This document shows, in pieces, positions 61,193-64,000 of a DNA stretch of 64,000 nucleotides. Every line of letters starts with the position of its first letter. Position 1 is the stretch's first letter. Under the pieces are notes generated by a model. The model saw only the letters and a program-made list of their open reading frames with translations. It did not search any database and was not told the DNA's origin. The stretch is from contig JAEWRL010000185.1 of assembly GCA_023398955.1 (NCBI GenBank), forward strand, positions 1 through 64,000, written 5' to 3'. The DNA comes from Pseudomonadota bacterium (GTDB lineage Bacteria > Myxococcota_A > Polyangia > Polyangiales > Polyangiaceae). The position numbers were made by a program, and so were the translations under genes.

Positions 61193-61753
61193 ATGGGAAG
61201 CCATACTGCCAGAAGCTACGCGCAGCCGTCTCAATGGGAAACATCTCCGGAGTCCTGCGTCCGTCGCTGCGCCCAGCCGCACACTGCGCCGCGCTCGGGT
61301 ACGGCACGGCCGGCTGAGGTGCTGCTCGTGGACGACGATGCGCTTTGTCGACGAGCCGTGGCGCACATGATCGAACACTGCGGGCACCACGTCACGCAGG
61401 CCGCCGGGGCTTCGGAGGCGTTGGCGGTCGCTGCTCGACAGCGGTTCGACGTCATCGTGTCCGACCTTGGCATGCCTGGGATGGATGGACTCGAGCTTCT
61501 GCGACGCGTGCGGGAGCGGGACACAGCCCTCTCCTTCGTGCTCTTGTCCGGCGACTCCATCCCGGATACGGCCACGGCTGCCTTGGCGAGCGGCGCCACG
61601 TGCTACCTGCTCAAGCCGATAGACCTCGCGGTCCTGCGGGAGGCGATTGCGCGAGCATCAGAGCTCACCAGGGCGAGCTTGGAACAGCGAATGCCAGGCA
61701 CCATCGTGGGTCCCCCGCCCGCCAAGTGCAAAGCGCCGCACACCATCGGTTGA
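61193..61753 (+). CDS. Stand-alone response regulator
   Basis: A 186-residue protein; the ATG at 61193 has GAGG 7 bases upstream, preferred over ATGs at 61160 and 61166. The N-terminal 38 residues are polar and unassigned. The receiver is complete: VLLVDDDALCRRA, phosphoacceptor Asp in VIVSDLGMPGMDGLELL, Ser in VLLSGDS and Lys in YLLKPID. There is no output domain. Such proteins act as phosphotransfer carriers or regulate a partner protein. The next gene is a hybrid histidine kinase on the same strand, 99 bp later, and is the natural partner. Confidence 0.93.
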   Translation: MGSHTARSYAQPSQWETSPESCVRRCAQPHTAPRSGTARPAEVLLVDDDALCRRAVAHMIEHCGHHVTQAAGASEALAVAARQRFDVIVSDLGMPGMDGLELLRRVRERDTALSFVLLSGDSIPDTATAALASGATCYLLKPIDLAVLREAIARASELTRASLEQRMPGTIVGPPPAKCKAPHTIG

Positions 61754-61852
61754 CCGTGAATCGCGGCACCCGGCCAATGAGCCCACGCCGGGTGGTCCCG
61801 GCCTGCCTGCGACCACCGAGAACCTGGCGACGCGCAGTAGCTTCCGCGGCCG

Positions 61853-64000
61853 ATGACGGACGTTGCCCCGGCAGCCGATCTTGCTGCACTCTCTGAGTTC
61901 GAGCCTCGATTCGAGCGGATGATGGAGACAGAGCGATTCGGACCAGCCTTACGAATGCTCGGCGTCGTGCTCTCGGTGGCGACCATGGTGTTGGTAGAGG
62001 TGGCGGCACGGGTGGACATCTATGTGCCCAACCCTCCCGCCATCTTGATGATGCTGGTGGTCTTCTCGACATTTACGGGAGGAACGGCAGCCGGCTTGTG
62101 GAACACGGTAATCGCGTGCGGATACCTGGCCTACTACTACGCGGACGCTCAAGGACCGACGTACTACACGGGGGACGCCCTGCTGCGCGTCGTGGTGGCG
62201 GCCATCACCACACCAGCCATCATGCTGATGGCGGCGACCCTACGCTGGCGAGGGGATCGCCTCTTCAAGGAGTCTTTGGAGCGGGAGAAAGAGCACTCAG
62301 CGCGGCTCGAGCTGCTGCTCGCCGAACAAGACGCCACTCAGCAGCAGCTGCGCGAGGCTAAGGAGACCGCCGAGTTCGCCAATCGAGCGAAGAGCACCTT
62401 TTTGGCGAACGTGAGCCACGAAATCCGCACCCCGATGAACGGCATCATAGGAATGACCGATCTCACGCTTCGCACCGAGCTGTCCCAACAGCAGCGGGAG
62501 TATTTGGACACGGTGCGCTCGTCCGCGGAGGCCTTGCTGGACATCCTCAATGACCTGCTAGATTTCTCGAAGATCGAGGCGGGCAAGCTGGACATCACGG
62601 TGGCGCCTTTCGAGGTGGAACCCCTCATTGATGGTGTGGTTCGCAACTTCGAGCTCAGGGCAGAGGCGAAGGGTATCGATCTCGCCTACTCCGTACACGG
62701 AAGCCTACCGAGTGTCGCCATAGCGGACGCCTCGAGGGTCCGACAAGTACTCATCAACCTCGTGAGCAATGCGGTCAAGTTTACCCACGATGGACACGTT
62801 CTCTTGCGCGTGGCGGGCTACCCCTCGTCGAACGGACGGTGGCTCTTTGAATTCACCGTGGAGGACACCGGAAAGGGCGTGCCCCGCGAGAAGCAACGGG
62901 AGATATTCGAACCCTTCACGCAAGCGGATGATTCCACGAGTCGCCGTAGTGCCGGAACAGGACTTGGGCTTGCGATCAGCAATCGCCTAGCACAAGTGAT
63001 GCAAGGAACTCTCGAGCTGTCTCGGTCGGATGACTCGGGGAGCCAGTTCACGTTCCGATTGGCGATGAGAACCGCTTTCAGCAACGATGCGCGTCTGCCC
63101 GATCTGGCTCCGGCGATGCGCGGGGGTCCGTTGCTGGTATTGGGGCCGCCCGGGCTGTCCCAGCGAGTCCTGACGGAGCAGCTCAGCAGTGCCGGGTATG
63201 AGGTTCTGGTCGCCGAGGCCGTTGAGGAGTGCATTCACAGAGCCAGCGGGGATCAGCACGGTCCGAGGCCAAAAGGCATCATCGTCGATCTCGGGCTCTC
63301 GCCCGAGTATTCGCGCGAGCTCATGCAGAGCCTCCCAGAAGCACTCGATGGGACCGTTCCCTTACTCTTCATCAGCAATGCCGCGGTCCAGGGCGCCTGT
63401 GCTCGCCGTTGCGAGTCATTGCCCTGGGCAAGCTGCATCTCGCGTCCCATCCGGCCAAAGGCAGTGCTTATGCGCCTCGAGCAGCTGAGCACCGGCAACG
63501 CGACGAGCGAGCTACCAGCTGGCGATGACGAGTCGCTGCGGGTGCCAACTCGAAGCCTACGGGCGCTCGTCGCAGAGGACAACACGGTCAACCGTCTGCT
63601 CCTCGAGCGCCTGCTGGGCAGCCAGGGTCACCAGGTGACTGCCGTCAGGAACGGCGCGGAAGCAGTCGAGGCATTCCGCCAAGGCAACTTCGACGTGGTC
63701 CTTCTCGACTGGCAGATGCCCGTCATGGATGGACTGCAGGCCGCTCGAACTATCCGCGAGCTCGAACACAAAACGGGTCGACACACGCCGCTCCTCGCAA
63801 TTACTGCGTACGCCATGCGTGGCGACAGAGAGCGCTGTCTCGCCAATGGATTCGACGGCTACGTGCCCAAGCCGGTTCGCATCAGCGAGCTCTTGGCCAC
63901 CTTGGAATCTGTCCTGCCGAAGGCGCCGCGCCTGCCGGCTGCCCCCGCAATCGGCAAGGCGGACCCGGGACGGAAGTCGGACGACCATTTGCCGGAGAAC
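61853..64000 (+). CDS. Hybrid histidine kinase, truncated by window end
   Basis: 716 codons are present and the frame is open at the window edge. The N-terminal region has four or so membrane helices ([56 protein letters not shown]), a DUF4118-like sensor. A coiled coil leads to HisKA with His189 in [17 protein letters not shown]. The HATPase domain has [17 protein letters not shown] and [12 protein letters not shown] first receiver-like domain ([23 protein letters not shown]) is degenerate. A second, complete receiver has VAEDNTVN, Asp619 in [19 protein letters not shown] and PKPV. The ATG is inferred from the context. It is probably cotranscribed with the upstream response regulator. Confidence 0.93.
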   Translation, partial: MTDVAPAADLAALSEFEPRFERMMETERFGPALRMLGVVLSVATMVLVEVAARVDIYVPNPPAILMMLVVFSTFTGGTAAGLWNTVIACGYLAYYYADAQGPTYYTGDALLRVVVAAITTPAIMLMAATLRWRGDRLFKESLEREKEHSARLELLLAEQDATQQQLREAKETAEFANRAKSTFLANVSHEIRTPMNGIIGMTDLTLRTELSQQQREYLDTVRSSAEALLDILNDLLDFSKIEAGKLDITVAPFEVEPLIDGVVRNFELRAEAKGIDLAYSVHGSLPSVAIADASRVRQVLINLVSNAVKFTHDGHVLLRVAGYPSSNGRWLFEFTVEDTGKGVPREKQREIFEPFTQADDSTSRRSAGTGLGLAISNRLAQVMQGTLELSRSDDSGSQFTFRLAMRTAFSNDARLPDLAPAMRGGPLLVLGPPGLSQRVLTEQLSSAGYEVLVAEAVEECIHRASGDQHGPRPKGIIVDLGLSPEYSRELMQSLPEALDGTVPLLFISNAAVQGACARRCESLPWASCISRPIRPKAVLMRLEQLSTGNATSELPAGDDESLRVPTRSLRALVAEDNTVNRLLLERLLGSQGHQVTAVRNGAEAVEAFRQGNFDVVLLDWQMPVMDGLQAARTIRELEHKTGRHTPLLAITAYAMRGDRERCLANGFDGYVPKPVRISELLATLESVLPKAPRLPAAPAIGKADPGRKSDDHLPEN

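Overview
The window looks like chromosome from a large-genome, cellulolytic myxobacterium (order Polyangiales, Sorangium/Polyangium-like). This rests on content: high G+C with strong third-position G/C, several Hanks-type Ser/Thr kinases, many secreted lipoproteins whose lipobox is followed by a Gly/Ser/Thr-rich tether, DUF4215 Cys-rich repeats with a fibro-slime domain, and plant cell-wall glycosidases. No rRNA, no canonical tRNA and no CRISPR array was found. Only remnants of mobile elements are present.

Layout. 1-0.9 kb: the end of an IS66-type transposase fragment and a HigBA/RelE-Xre toxin-antitoxin pair. 1.5-8.8 kb: GH5 and GH10 glycosidases, a lipoprotein, a RIO kinase, an acidic protein, a possible structured RNA and a GH12-fold lipoprotein that lacks the catalytic nucleophile. 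8.9-11.8 kb: skp-lpxD-fabZ-lpxA, for outer-membrane protein chaperoning and lipid A. 11.9-14.9 kb: a large TPR protein and a small CopD/HemJ-like membrane protein. 15.0-21.7 kb: a co-directional set of tldD, a winged-helix regulator with a degenerate receiver, pdxA, an N6-adenine methylase and a Ser/Thr kinase. 21.8-27.0 kb: two outer-membrane proteins, a VWA lipoprotein and an orphan ketosynthase. 27.2-30.1 kb: a metzincin-type lipoprotein protease and a phosphopantetheinyl transferase.

30.2-35.6 kb: a scar made of a GxxExxY gene tail and an IS3 orfA fragment abuts the 3' end of a pseudokinase gene. An active paralogous kinase and a periplasmic TPR protein follow. 35.6-43.3 kb: secreted lipoproteins, including a GH45 endoglucanase with an ShKT-like module, an M28 peptidase and a fibro-slime/DUF4215 protein. 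43.4-53.9 kb: mostly housekeeping, namely lipB coupled to an HD-GYP response regulator, a CPBP protease, a FliA-like sigma factor, mnmA, a small Cys-rich protein, tilS, ftsH and cca. 53.9-64 kb: a PEGA kinase translationally coupled to cca, a LolC/E permease with an acidic insertion, a phosphoacceptor-substituted response regulator, a three-gene ABC-like operon whose ATPase has lost its catalytic motifs, a stand-alone response regulator, and a hybrid histidine kinase that runs off the window.

Two themes stand out. One is secreted cell-wall degradation: GH5, GH10, GH12-like and GH45 scattered over about 38 kb among lipoproteins of one architecture. The other is a concentration of signalling proteins that keep the fold but lose catalytic residues: a pseudokinase, two receivers without the usual Asp, an ABC ATPase without Walker Lys, and a GH12 without its nucleophile. 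Convergent gene pairs are often separated by strong GC-rich hairpins without a U-tract. All functional assignments come from reading motifs; no database search was run.
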